Translations under genes and position numbers: made by a program
Assembly (NCBI RefSeq): GCF_034424545.1
Contig: NZ_CP139970.1
Location: 3,348,001 to 3,412,000, forward strand
Reading direction: 5' to 3'
DNA: 64,000 nt
DNA from: Trinickia caryophylli
GTDB lineage: Bacteria; Pseudomonadota; Gammaproteobacteria; Burkholderiales; Burkholderiaceae
Shown here: one piece after another, positions 32,812-42,042 of the stretch
Layout: every line of letters begins with the position of its first letter
How positions within the stretch are numbered: the stretch's first letter is position 1
The notes under the pieces: generated by a model
Database searches by the model: none
What the model was told of the DNA's origin: nothing
Seen by the model: only the letters and a program-made list of their open reading frames with translations

Positions 32812-35628
32812 ATGAATCGACCTGATCCCGACCAACTGCTCGACCGGCTTCAACGCGAAGAGGAAAAACGCAGGCGCGGCAAGCTGAAGATCTTTTTCGG
32901 CGCATCGGCCGGCGTCGGCAAGACCTTCGCGATGCTGCAGGCCGCGCGCCAGCGCCAGGCAGAGGGTGTCGACGTGCTCGTGGGCATCGTCGAGACGCAC
33001 GGGCGCACCGAAACGGCGGCGCTCCTGGACGGGCTCGAGCGGCTTGCGCCGCTGACGATCGACTACCGGGGCCGCAGCATCGGCGAGTTCGATCTCGATG
33101 GCGCGCTCGCACGGCAGCCCCAGCTCGCGCTCGTCGACGAACTTGCTCACACGAACGTGCCCGGCGCCCGCCATCTGAAGCGCTGGCAGGACGTGCAGGA
33201 GCTGCTCGACGCCGGCATCGACGTCTATACGACCGTCAATGTCCAGCACCTCGAAAGCCTGAACGACATCGTCGGGCAGATCACCGGCATTCGGGTATGG
33301 GAGACCGTGCCCGATCGCATCTTCGATCTTGCCGACGAGGTCACGCTCGTCGATCTTCCCGCCGAGGAACTGCTCGATCGCCTGCGCGACGGCAAGGTGT
33401 ACCTCGGCCAGCAGGCCGAGCAGGCGGTACGCAACTTCTTCCGCAAGGGCAATCTGATCGCGCTGCGCGAACTGGCGCTGCGGCGCACCGCGGATCGCGT
33501 CGATGCGCAGATGCGCGAGTATCGCGCCGACCGGGCGATCGAACGGATCTGGCAGGCGCGCGAACGGCTTCTCGTGTGCGTGGGCCCGGGCCCGGAAGCG
33601 CCGATGCTCGTGCGCGCGGCGGCGCGGCTTGCCGCGAGCCTGAAGGCCGACTGGATCGCCGCCTATGTCGAGACGCCGAAGCTGCAGCGTTTGCCCAGCG
33701 CCGCGCGCGAGCGCACCCTCGGCGCGCTCAAGCTCGCGGCAGAGCTCGGCGCCGAGACCGCAACGCTCGCCGGCGACGACGCCATTGCCGCACTCGTCGG
33801 CTATGCGCGGGTGCGCAACGTCTCGAAGCTCGTGGCGGGCGGCTCGTCCCGGCTCGGGCTCGGGCGCAGGTTCACCCGGCCGCTCGGCGAGCGGCTCGTG
33901 GAGCGGGCGGGCGATGTCGACGTCACGCTGATCCGCGCGTTTCCGGACGCCGAGCTGCGCGAGCGCGGCAAGCGTGCCGTGCCGCTCGATCGCGGTGCGC
34001 GAATCTGGCGCGATGCGCTCGTTACCGGCGCCGCCGGGTCGCGCTCGCCGCTGAGCCATTATCTCTACGCGCTCGCGATCGGCATCGTCATCACGGGGCT
34101 CGCGTCGCGGCTCTTCGCGCAGATCGATCGCACGAACCTTGCGATGATCTACCTGCTGGGCGTGGTCTTCGCGGCCGTCAAACTCGGGCGCGGCCCGGCC
34201 GCGATGCTGTCGTTCGTCTCGGTGGCGGCCTTCGACTTCTTCTTCGTGCCGCCGAGGCTTTCGTTTTCCGTCAGCGACACGCAATACCTGCTGACGTTTT
34301 TCGGCATGCTGCTCACGGCGCTCGTGATCAGTCACCTGACGTCGCGCTTTTTGCGCGAAGCGAGCGTGGCGCGGCACCGCGAGCGCCGCACGAGCGCGAT
34401 GTACGCCATGGCGCGCGAACTCGGTGCCGCGTTGACGACCGAGCAGATCGTCGAGATCGGCACGCGGCACGTCGGCGAAGTGTTTCGCGCGCGCGTGGCG
34501 GTGCTGTTGCCCGACAGTGCCGACAAAGTGCAGCAGAAAGTCGAGCGGCCGGACGAATCGGTGATGCTCGCGGGCGCCGCGCTCGATCTCGACGTCGCGC
34601 AATGGGTCTATGACCAGCAAAAGCCGGCCGGCCGCGGCACCGACACGCTGCCGGCGGCGCAGGCGCGCTATTTGCCGCTCAAGGCGCCGATGCGCACGCG
34701 CGGCGTACTGGCCGTGCTTGTGACGGACGTGCGCACGCTCGGGGTGCCCGAACAGCAGCGCATGCTCGATGCGTTCGCCGCGCAGATCGCGCTCGCGCTC
34801 GAGCGCGTGCATTACGTCGAGATCGCGCGCGACGCGCTCGTCAGCATGGAGTCCGAGCGCTTGCGCAATTCGCTGCTGTCGGCCATCTCGCACGATCTGC
34901 GCACGCCGCTCACGGCGATCGTCGGTTTCTCGTCGATGCTCGCCCAGGAGCGAGCGGCCGGCGCCTCGCCCGCCGACGGCCTCGTCGAGGCGATCCACGA
35001 CGAGGCGCTGCGCATGACCGGCATCGTCACGAACCTGCTCGACATGGCGCGGCTGCAGGCCGGCAGCCCCAGGCTCAACCGCCAGTGGACGCCGCTCGAG
35101 GAGGCGATCGGCGCGGCGCTGGCCGCCTGCAAGCGCGTGCTTGCAGGGCATCCGGTCCGCGTGACGCTGGCGGCCGGGCTGCCGCTCCTGCGGCTCGACG
35201 CGGTATTGATGGAGCGGCTCTTTTCGAATCTCTTCGAAAACGCGGCGAAGTACGCGCCGGCCGGCACGCCGCTCGCGATCGGTGCGGAGCGCATCGAAGC
35301 GGGCGGCAAGCCGTTCGTGCGGGTGGCTGTGGACGATGGCGGACCGGGCCTGCCGCCAGGCATGGAGGCACGCGTGTTCGAGAAATTCACGCGCGGCGAG
35401 AAGGAGTCGGCCAAGCCCGGCATCGGGCTCGGGCTGGCCATCTGTCGCGCCATCGTCGAGGCGCACGACGGGGACATCGGTGCCGAGAACCGGCGCGATG
35501 CCGAAGGCCGGGTCGCGGGCGCGCGTTTCTGGTTTACGCTGCCGGTCGAACCGCAGCCCATGCTGGCCGACGAACCCGGGCCGGCCGCCGCGCCGCTGCC
35601 GCCCTTGTCACCCACTGCCGAACCATGA
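32812..35628 (+). CDS. kdpD: Sensor histidine kinase KdpD
   Basis: 938 residues. Domains in order: KdpD N-terminal ATP-binding domain (Walker A GASAGVGKT at 30-38; ALVDELAHTNVPGARHLKRWQDV), universal-stress-like domain (~250-375), four membrane helices of the DUF4118 type (~420-515), a GAF-like domain, HisKA with phospho-acceptor His about 694 (SAISHDLRTPLTAI) and a HATPase domain (NLFENAAKYAPAG; GIGLGLAICRAIVEAH). It senses potassium or turgor and phosphorylates KdpE. An open frame continues upstream to 32638, but MNRPDPDQLLDRLQ is the normal start. kdpFABC is not adjacent. Confidence 0.95.
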   Translation: MNRPDPDQLLDRLQREEEKRRRGKLKIFFGASAGVGKTFAMLQAARQRQAEGVDVLVGIVETHGRTETAALLDGLERLAPLTIDYRGRSIGEFDLDGALARQPQLALVDELAHTNVPGARHLKRWQDVQELLDAGIDVYTTVNVQHLESLNDIVGQITGIRVWETVPDRIFDLADEVTLVDLPAEELLDRLRDGKVYLGQQAEQAVRNFFRKGNLIALRELALRRTADRVDAQMREYRADRAIERIWQARERLLVCVGPGPEAPMLVRAAARLAASLKADWIAAYVETPKLQRLPSAARERTLGALKLAAELGAETATLAGDDAIAALVGYARVRNVSKLVAGGSSRLGLGRRFTRPLGERLVERAGDVDVTLIRAFPDAELRERGKRAVPLDRGARIWRDALVTGAAGSRSPLSHYLYALAIGIVITGLASRLFAQIDRTNLAMIYLLGVVFAAVKLGRGPAAMLSFVSVAAFDFFFVPPRLSFSVSDTQYLLTFFGMLLTALVISHLTSRFLREASVARHRERRTSAMYAMARELGAALTTEQIVEIGTRHVGEVFRARVAVLLPDSADKVQQKVERPDESVMLAGAALDLDVAQWVYDQQKPAGRGTDTLPAAQARYLPLKAPMRTRGVLAVLVTDVRTLGVPEQQRMLDAFAAQIALALERVHYVEIARDALVSMESERLRNSLLSAISHDLRTPLTAIVGFSSMLAQERAAGASPADGLVEAIHDEALRMTGIVTNLLDMARLQAGSPRLNRQWTPLEEAIGAALAACKRVLAGHPVRVTLAAGLPLLRLDAVLMERLFSNLFENAAKYAPAGTPLAIGAERIEAGGKPFVRVAVDDGGPGLPPGMEARVFEKFTRGEKESAKPGIGLGLAICRAIVEAHDGDIGAENRRDAEGRVAGARFWFTLPVEPQPMLADEPGPAAAPLPPLSPTAEP

Positions 35629-36323
35629 GCGAGCCGACTCTCACCGTTGTCCTGATCGAAGACGAAAAGCAGATCCGGCGCTTCGTGCGCGCCTCGCTCG
35701 AAGGCGAGGGCATCGGCGTATTCGAAGCCGAGACGGGCAAGCAGGGGCTCGTCGAGGCCGCCACCCGCAAGCCCGATCTCGTCATCGTCGATCTGGGGCT
35801 GCCCGATACCGACGGGCTCGACGTCATTCGCGAGCTGCGAGCCTGGAGCGACACGCCCGTCATCGTGCTGTCCGCGCGTACGCAGGAGAGCGAAAAAGTG
35901 GCCGCGCTCGATGCAGGGGCGGACGACTATCTGACCAAGCCGTTCGGCGTGTCGGAACTGCTGGCGCGCATTCGCGCGCATCTGCGCCGGCGCAACGTGT
36001 CGGGCGCCAGCGAAACGCCGCTCGTGCGCTTTGGCGGGGTTGCCGTCGATCTTGCCAACCGCCTCGTCACGCGCGACGGCGAGCCGGTTCACCTGACTCC
36101 GATCGAATACCGGCTCCTCGCCACGCTCGTGCGCCACGCCGGGCGCGTGCTGACCCACCGGCAATTGCTGCGCGATGTCTGGGGGCCTTCGCACGTCGAA
36201 TCGAGCCACTATCTGCGCATCTACATGGCCCATCTGCGGCAAAAGCTCGAGCACGATCCCGCGCAACCCGAGTACATCGTGACGGAAACGGGCGTCGGCT
36301 ATCGCCTTTCGGGCGTCGCCTGA
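35625..36323 (+). CDS. kdpE: Response regulator KdpE
   Basis: 232 residues of the OmpR/PhoB class. The receiver domain has the acidic pair in LIEDEKQ, phospho-acceptor Asp 56 (VIVDLGLPDTDGLDVI), SART and Lys of YLTKPFG; the C-terminal winged helix has HLTPIEYRLLATLVRHAGRVLTHRQLLRDVWG. It overlaps kdpD by 4 bp (ATGA), so the two are translationally coupled. In other bacteria it activates kdpFABC on potassium limitation; here its target is not nearby. Confidence 0.95.
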   Translation: MSEPTLTVVLIEDEKQIRRFVRASLEGEGIGVFEAETGKQGLVEAATRKPDLVIVDLGLPDTDGLDVIRELRAWSDTPVIVLSARTQESEKVAALDAGADDYLTKPFGVSELLARIRAHLRRRNVSGASETPLVRFGGVAVDLANRLVTRDGEPVHLTPIEYRLLATLVRHAGRVLTHRQLLRDVWGPSHVESSHYLRIYMAHLRQKLEHDPAQPEYIVTETGVGYRLSGVA

Positions 36324-36529
36324 GGCACGCGCCGGTATTCATGCCGACTGGGTAAAACGCTGCGAGCGGCATCCGCAGGGCCTGAAGGCGGTTGCATGGC
36401 GACCGCCGGCGAGTCCGTCACGAGCAGCCCTGGTGCATAAGCATGCAGTACGGCCGCCGCCCGGGCACCGACGTTGGGTTCGTTCGATTTCTTCTGATCT
36501 TGCTCAAGCGGCGGCGCAGTGGGCGTGTC

Positions 36530-36535
36530 TATAAT
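36530..36535 (+). promoter_or_regulatory. Candidate -10 for the DUF4126 gene
   Basis: A perfect TATAAT 62 bp before ATG 36597; no -35 at the usual spacing was found. Confidence 0.4.
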
Positions 36536-36596
36536 GAGATAAAGGCCTGCGAAGCGAGTGCACCCGTTCGTCGGCGACCGGAACGTGGGAGGCGCA

Positions 36597-37217
36597 ATGC
36601 TCGACGCACTTTCGCTTGGCGCCGGCCTGTCATGGGCGAGCGGCCTGCGACTTTATCTGACGGTGTTCGTCGTCGGCCTGCTTGCGCGCCTGAACGTCGT
36701 GCATCTGCCCGAGTCTCTTTCGGCGCTCGCATCGCCGTGGGTCCTCGGCACCGCGGCGCTGTTCGCCGTCATCGAATTCTTCGCCGACCGCATTCCCGCC
36801 TTCGATTCGCTCTGGGACGCGATCCATACGTTCATCCGGATTCCGGCCGGCGCGTTGCTCGCGGCCGGGGCCCTCGGCGGCCATGCCGATCCGGCCCTGA
36901 TGACGCTCGCGGCGCTTGCCGGCGGAACGCTCGCGGGCTCGGCCCATCTGACGAAGGCGGGCACGCGAGCCCTCATCAATCTTTCTCCCGAGCCGTTCTC
37001 GAACTGGATTGCCTCGTCGACGGAAGACGTGCTCGTCTGCATCGGTCTTGCGCTCGCGCTCTTCGTGCCGATCGTCTTCCTTGCTTCGATGATCGGCTTT
37101 CTGGCGCTGGCCGGCTGGGCGCTGCCCAGGCTGTGGCGCGGGGTGCAGGGCGGCTATCGTGGCATCGCGGCGCACATGGGCTCGCGCCTCGGCTCGCTCG
37201 GAGGCAAGCGCGATTGA
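36597..37217 (+). CDS. DUF4126-family membrane protein
   Basis: 206 residues with about five hydrophobic segments. It starts MLDALSLGAGLSWASGLRLYLTVFVVGLLARL and contains EFFADRIPAFDSLWDAIHTFIRIPAGALLAAGAL, both characteristic of DUF4126. The short loop SAHLTKAGTRALINLSPEPFSNW lies between helices. Inner-membrane location; the function of the family is unknown. GGGAGGCGCA precedes the ATG. The FtsX-like permease gene begins overlapping its stop. Confidence 0.85.
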   Translation: MLDALSLGAGLSWASGLRLYLTVFVVGLLARLNVVHLPESLSALASPWVLGTAALFAVIEFFADRIPAFDSLWDAIHTFIRIPAGALLAAGALGGHADPALMTLAALAGGTLAGSAHLTKAGTRALINLSPEPFSNWIASSTEDVLVCIGLALALFVPIVFLASMIGFLALAGWALPRLWRGVQGGYRGIAAHMGSRLGSLGGKRD

Positions 37218-39805
37218 GCGGGCAGGGGGCCTTTGGACACGGGCGCGCAGGCGTCACCGATTTGATCCGGCAGGCCGCGCGGATGACTGCACGCGACTGG
37301 CGCGCCGGCGAGTTGACGATGCTCGCGCTGGCGCTCGTGCTGGCCGTCGCGGCGCTTTCGAGCGTGGCCTTTCTCGCCGGTCGGCTTCAGCAGGGGCTCG
37401 AGCGCGATGCGCGGCGCATGATCGCCGCCGATTTCGTCGTGCGGGCCGATCATCCGGTCGATGCGCGCTTTGTCGAACAAGCCCGAACGCTCGGGCTCAA
37501 GACCGCGACGACCGTCATTTTCCCGAGCATGGTGGCGCGGGCCGCGCCCGGCGGCGCGGCTGACGCAGCGCTTGCGAATGCGCGGCTTGCCGCCGTCAAG
37601 GCCGTGTCCTCCGGCTACCCGCTGCGCGGCGCGCTGCGCATCGCTTCCGCGCCCGACGCGCCCGATCGCCCGGCCGAGGGCATCCCGCCGTCCGGGACGG
37701 TGTGGGTCGACGCGGAGCTGCTCGGTGCGCTGCACGCGCACGTGGGCGAGCGCGTGCAACTCGGCGAGCGCAGTTTCGTCATCGGCGCGGTCATCACGCG
37801 CGAGCTGGACCGCGGCTTTGCCTTCGTCAATTTCTCGCCGCGGCTCATGCTGCGTGCCGACGAGCTCGCCGCCACGGGGTTGCTCGGCTACGGCAGCCGC
37901 GTCACGTACCGTCTGCTCGTCGCGGGCGACGACGGCGCCGTGGCCCGCTTCTCGCGCTTTTCGCACGAGCAGATCGACGGTGGCAGGATGCGCGGCGTGG
38001 CCCTCGAATCGCTGCAGGACGGCCAGCCGCAAGTGCGCGAAACACTCGACCGGGCCGACCATTTCCTGCGGCTCGTCTCTCTGCTGACGGCGTTGCTCGC
38101 GGCCGTGGCCATCGCCATGGCGGCGCATCGCTACATGCGCCGCCACCTCGATAGCTGTGCGGTGATGCGTTGCCTGGGCCTCGACGAGAGGGCGCTGCGC
38201 GCGCTCGTCGTGCTCGAGTTCGTCATCGTGGGGCTCGTGGCCGGCATCGTCGGCGCCGCCCTCGGCTTCGCCGGGCATTTCGCGCTGCTCGCGTGGCTCG
38301 GGCAGCTCATCGCCGTGCAACTGCCGCTGGCGACTCCACTGCCGGCGATCGAAGGCGTGGCCGCGGGCCTCGTGTTGCTGATCGGCTTCGCATTGCCGCC
38401 GCTCCTGCCGCTCACGCGCGTGCCACCGGTGCGGGTGCTGCGCCGGGAGTGGGACGGCAAGGCACGTATTGCCTGGCTCGCGTATGCGCTCGGTATCGCA
38501 CTCTTCGGAGCGTTGCTCGTGCTTGCGGCCGGCGAACTCAAGCTCGGCGGGATCGTGGCGGGCGGCTTCGCGGCCGGGCTCGTCATATTCGCCGGGGTGG
38601 CGCGTGCCGCCATCCGGCTTGCCTCGTGGGTCGCGCGGCGCGAGCATGCCACGAGCCGCCTCGCGGCGAGCGTCGGCTGGCGCTACGCGCTTGCCTCGCT
38701 CGAGCGCCGAGGCCTTGCCAGCGCGCTGCAGATCACAGCGCTCGCGATCGGCCTCATGTGCCTGCTGCTGATCGCCATTACGCGCGACGATCTCGTGGCC
38801 GGCTGGCGCAAGTCCACACCGGCCGATGCGCCGAACCAATTCATCATCGACATCCAACCCGATCAGCGGCAGGCCGTCGCGGCTTATCTCGCCCGACACG
38901 GCGTGCCCGGAGTCGTGATCGAACCGATGGTGCGGGCGCGGCTGACGGCGATCGGCGGCAAGCCCGTGGACCCGGCGGCCTACAAAAGCGAGGATGCGCG
39001 CAGGCTCGTCGACCGCGAGTTCAATCTCTCTTATCGCACGAGCCTGCCCGAGGACAACCGCATCGTCGAAGGCCGCTGGTATGGGAATTCGACGCGGCCT
39101 GAGATCTCGATCGAGGCCGGGCTCGCGAAGCTGATTGGCGTGAAGCTCGGCGACGTCCTGCGCTTCGACGTTGCGGGGCTGCCCATCGACGCGGCCGTGA
39201 CGAGCGTGCGCAAGCTCGATTGGGGAACGTTCAAGGTCAACTTCTTCGTGCTGATGCCGCCCGCTGCGCTGCAGACCTTCCCGGCTATCTACATCACGAG
39301 CTTTCATCTGCAGCCCGAACGCCGGGCGGTGCTGGACGGCCTCATCGCCGCCTATCCGAACCTGACGACGATCGATGTCGGCGCGATCCTTGCGCAGATT
39401 CAGCACGTGCTGGAGCAGGTGATCGGCGCCGTGCAGTTCCTCTTCGCCTTCACGCTGGCGGCGGGCGTCCTCGTGCTTTACTCGGCGCTGGCAGGCACGC
39501 GTGACGAGCGCATGCGAGAATCGGCGCTGCTGCGCGCGCTCGGTGCCTCGCATCGGCAGGTGCTGGCGGTGCAGGCTGCGGAGTTCGCGATCGTCGGAGC
39601 GCTGGCAGGGTTGATGGCGGCCGCGGGCGCGCAGGCGCTCGGCGCCGTGCTCGCGAGCCGTGTGTTCAACTTCTATCTCGACTTCGACCCGTGGCTTTTG
39701 CCGGTCGGCATCATCGCGGGCGTGGCGTGCGCGGGCGTGGGCGGCTGGTTCAGCCTGCGGCGCGTGCTGATGCGCCCGGCCGCGCAGTCGCTGCGCGATG
39801 CCTGA
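37214..39805 (+). CDS. FtsX-like ABC transporter permease (YbbP-type)
   Basis: About 863 residues with two FtsX-type membrane domains, each after a large periplasmic region, plus a central helix cluster (~270-480). The segment MTARDWRAGELTMLALALVLAVAALSSV holds the first helix; the last three helices are near residues 725-855. Such permeases work with a LolD/YbbA-like ATPase in lipoprotein or lipid handling, or in mechanotransmission. TTG 37214, overlapping the DUF4126 stop and preceded by GGAGG, is preferred; TTG 37262 or ATG 37283 are possible. No ATPase gene is adjacent, so its partner is elsewhere. Confidence 0.82.
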   Translation: MSGQGAFGHGRAGVTDLIRQAARMTARDWRAGELTMLALALVLAVAALSSVAFLAGRLQQGLERDARRMIAADFVVRADHPVDARFVEQARTLGLKTATTVIFPSMVARAAPGGAADAALANARLAAVKAVSSGYPLRGALRIASAPDAPDRPAEGIPPSGTVWVDAELLGALHAHVGERVQLGERSFVIGAVITRELDRGFAFVNFSPRLMLRADELAATGLLGYGSRVTYRLLVAGDDGAVARFSRFSHEQIDGGRMRGVALESLQDGQPQVRETLDRADHFLRLVSLLTALLAAVAIAMAAHRYMRRHLDSCAVMRCLGLDERALRALVVLEFVIVGLVAGIVGAALGFAGHFALLAWLGQLIAVQLPLATPLPAIEGVAAGLVLLIGFALPPLLPLTRVPPVRVLRREWDGKARIAWLAYALGIALFGALLVLAAGELKLGGIVAGGFAAGLVIFAGVARAAIRLASWVARREHATSRLAASVGWRYALASLERRGLASALQITALAIGLMCLLLIAITRDDLVAGWRKSTPADAPNQFIIDIQPDQRQAVAAYLARHGVPGVVIEPMVRARLTAIGGKPVDPAAYKSEDARRLVDREFNLSYRTSLPEDNRIVEGRWYGNSTRPEISIEAGLAKLIGVKLGDVLRFDVAGLPIDAAVTSVRKLDWGTFKVNFFVLMPPAALQTFPAIYITSFHLQPERRAVLDGLIAAYPNLTTIDVGAILAQIQHVLEQVIGAVQFLFAFTLAAGVLVLYSALAGTRDERMRESALLRALGASHRQVLAVQAAEFAIVGALAGLMAAAGAQALGAVLASRVFNFYLDFDPWLLPVGIIAGVACAGVGGWFSLRRVLMRPAAQSLRDA

Positions 39806-39847
39806 GGCGTGCGAGCGATTACCCTGCATTTGTCTTTTCGATGACGT

Positions 39848-40270
39848 ATGACCGATAACCACGACGACGAGCCGGCTGCACCGACTGCGTTCGAACTCAT
39901 CGGCGGCGAGACGCGCGTGCGCGAGCTTGTCGACCGTTTCTACGACCTTATGGATCTCGAGCCCGAATTCGCCGGTATCCGGGCCATGCATCCTCCTTCG
40001 CTCGACGGCTCGCGCGACAAGCTGTTCTGGTTTCTATGCGGCTGGCTTGGCGGACCGGACTACTACATCGAGCGCTTCGGCCATCCGCGGCTGCGCGCGC
40101 GACATCTTCCGTTTCCGATCGCGACACAGGAGCGCGATCAGTGGCTGCGCTGCATGGCATGGGCAATGGAGGACGTGGGCTTGTCCGAGGCATTGCGCGA
40201 GCGCTTGTTGACGGCGCTGTTCGGCACCGCCGATTGGATGGTCAATCGCGCTCCGGCACGAAAAGAATGA
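39848..40270 (+). CDS. Group II truncated haemoglobin
   Basis: 140 residues of the 2-over-2 globin fold. The likely proximal His is 86 in RARHLPFPI, distal B10 Tyr is 32 in RFYDLM, and Trp 99 (DQWLRCM) is the G8 Trp typical of group II (TrHbO). LIGGETRVRELVDRFYDLMD is the A/B helix. It binds oxygen or nitric oxide in the cytoplasm and may take part in NO detoxification or redox sensing. A hairpin follows at 40275. Confidence 0.92.
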   Translation: MTDNHDDEPAAPTAFELIGGETRVRELVDRFYDLMDLEPEFAGIRAMHPPSLDGSRDKLFWFLCGWLGGPDYYIERFGHPRLRARHLPFPIATQERDQWLRCMAWAMEDVGLSEALRERLLTALFGTADWMVNRAPARKE

Positions 40271-40576
40271 GCGGGAGGCCTGCGCATGGTCACGGCAGGC
40301 CTCGAAACCGCGCGCAGTCCGCTGCAATCGTGCTCCCGTAAAGGGACTCGAAGCGCCAGCGGGTACGACGCATGAACCATCCGGCGAGCACCGGCCCGGT
40401 CGATCGACCGGTACGGAACCGACGAAGAGATGCGGCAAGCCTGCCTGGGCGGGCGGCCTTGCGGCTGAGGATAATGGTCGACAGCTCGATATTGGCCGCC
40501 GCGACGGCGCATGACCGCCGCGGCAGGGCGGCAACGGCAGGCGCTGCTGCCACCCGATCTTGTCGGAGAACCATAG
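40271..40576. other. Intergenic stretch, 306 bp
   Basis: Holds the hairpin above and a perfect 16-bp palindrome at 40396-40411 (half-site CCGGTCGA). A 94-codon open frame on the minus strand lacks a ribosome site and looks like an arginine-rich shadow. No promoter for the AlaX gene could be picked out. I see no supported gene. Confidence 0.4.
40275..40303 (+). terminator. Hairpin after the truncated haemoglobin gene
   Basis: An exact 9-bp stem (GAGGCCTGC / GCAGGCCTC) with an 11-base loop starts 4 bp after the stop codon. There is no T run, so it is a likely 3'-end structure rather than a clear intrinsic terminator. Confidence 0.45.
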
Positions 40577-41308
40577 ATGACGACTCGTGCTCTCTTTCGC
40601 GAAGATGCCTATCTGACCCGTTGCGACGCGTCTATCGTCGCGATCGGCGACGACGGTATTCTCCTTGATCGAACCGTGTTTTATCCGCTCGGCGGCGGGC
40701 AGGCCGGCGATACGGGCGCACTCGTGCTGCGCGATGGCGCGCGCATCGAGGTCGCCGACACGCGCAAGGCCCGCTTCGAGGGCGCGACGCCCGACGATTC
40801 GCTGCACGTGCCAGCGGCAGGTCAGGAAGCGGTCCTCGCACGGCTGCGCGCGGGCGAGCCCGTCATCGCCGAGATCGACTGGGCGCGGCGGCATCGCCAC
40901 ATGCGGTTGCATACCGCCAGTCACCTGATGTGCGCGGTACTGCCGTATCCGGTGGATGGCTGCAGCATCACGGCCGACTATGCGCGGCTCGACTTCGCAA
41001 CGACGGAGCCGATCGTACGCGAAGCGGTCGAGGAGCGGCTTGCCGAACTCGTTGGCGGCGCATACGCAGTCGGCACGGAATGGATCACCGACGATGAGAT
41101 GGCCGAGCGGCCGGAACTCGTGCGCACAATGAGCGTCAAGCCGCCGATGGGTCTCGGGAGGGTGCGTCTTTTGCGCATCGACGGTGTGGACTTGCAGCCA
41201 TGCGGAGGGACGCACGTGCGCAATACGTCCGAGATCGGCGGGTTGCGCGTTGCGAAGCTCGAAAAGAAGAGCGCGCGCACGCGCCGTCTCGTATTGGAGT
41301 TCGCGTGA
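40577..41308 (+). CDS. Alanyl-tRNA editing protein AlaX
   Basis: 243 residues. It corresponds to the free-standing editing domain of alanyl-tRNA synthetase: FYPLGGGQAGDTG near the start, the zinc motif HTASH (His 112 and His 116) and CGGTH (Cys 209 and His 213). It hydrolyses Ser- or Gly-tRNA(Ala), preventing mistranslation. The DUF924 gene begins within its stop codon. Confidence 0.93.
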   Translation: MTTRALFREDAYLTRCDASIVAIGDDGILLDRTVFYPLGGGQAGDTGALVLRDGARIEVADTRKARFEGATPDDSLHVPAAGQEAVLARLRAGEPVIAEIDWARRHRHMRLHTASHLMCAVLPYPVDGCSITADYARLDFATTEPIVREAVEERLAELVGGAYAVGTEWITDDEMAERPELVRTMSVKPPMGLGRVRLLRIDGVDLQPCGGTHVRNTSEIGGLRVAKLEKKSARTRRLVLEFA

Positions 41309-41985
41309 GCGGCCCGCCGGATATCGATACGAACGCGAGCCGCGAAGCATCGCACCGCTCGCCATCGGCGCATGCGGGCGACGACATGGCTGGCTACGCG
41401 GCACTCGACGCACGCGCACGCGAGGTGCTCGACTTCTGGTTCGGAGAACCCGGCTCGAGCCGTTTCGGGCAACCGTGGAAAGCATGGTTCTCAGGCGACC
41501 CCGCCTTTGATGCGCTGCTGCGCGAGCGCTTCGGCGCGACGCTTGCCGAAGCGCGAAGCGGCGCTTTCGACGGGTGGCCGCGCACGCCGCTGGGCGCGCT
41601 GGCGCTCATCGTCGTGCTCGATCAGTTTTCGCGCAACGTTCATCGCGGCAGGCGCGAAGCCTTCGGGGGCGATGCGCGGGCTCTCGGCGTCGCGAAAGCG
41701 CTCGTGGCGGCAGGCGGCGACCGCGCATTGCCGTCGCCGCATCATCGCGCATTCGCCTATCTGCCGTTCGAACACGACGAATCGCGCGAGAGCCAGGCGC
41801 GTGCGGTCGAGCTCTTCGAAGCGCTTTCGCGCGAGCCGGGGGCCAAAGGGTACCTCGGTTATGCCCGGCAGCACGCCGTCATCATCGAGCGATTCGGTCG
41901 CTTCCCGCATCGCAATGCCATCCTCGGCCGCCATTCGACCGACGAGGAGCGCGCATTCCTGCTCGAGCCAGGATCGTCGTTTTGA
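41305..41985 (+). CDS. DUF924-family protein
   Basis: 226 residues from a GTG that overlaps the AlaX stop (GTGA), preceded by GGAG; ATG 41386 is an alternative. Conserved stretches are EVLDFWFGEPGSSRFG, PRTPLGALALIVVLDQFSRNVHRG and SPHHRAFAYLPFEHDESRESQ, all typical of DUF924, an all-helical TPR-like fold. No signal peptide. The family has no known biochemical role; tight coupling to alaX may be only positional. Confidence 0.88.
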   Translation: MSGPPDIDTNASREASHRSPSAHAGDDMAGYAALDARAREVLDFWFGEPGSSRFGQPWKAWFSGDPAFDALLRERFGATLAEARSGAFDGWPRTPLGALALIVVLDQFSRNVHRGRREAFGGDARALGVAKALVAAGGDRALPSPHHRAFAYLPFEHDESRESQARAVELFEALSREPGAKGYLGYARQHAVIIERFGRFPHRNAILGRHSTDEERAFLLEPGSSF

Positions 41986-42042
41986 GCAGGCGGTGCCGGG
42001 CGGCAGCGCCGGGCGAAGAAGAGAAGAAACGTGGCCGGTGGC

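Noticed and set aside
32596..35466. 956-codon open frame on the minus strand
   Set aside because: It is the antisense shadow of kdpD: arginine/histidine-rich, without domain motifs, and kdpD on the plus strand has every expected motif.
37154..39991. 945-codon open frame on the minus strand
   Set aside because: Antisense shadow of the FtsX-like permease gene, low in hydrophobic order and rich in Arg/His; GC-rich DNA leaves opposite frames open.
40034..41485. 483-codon minus-strand frame spanning the 306-bp gap and alaX
   Set aside because: It covers alaX and part of the globin gene antisense, has no ribosome site and no recognisable domain. The part in the gap was considered as a gene and not supported.
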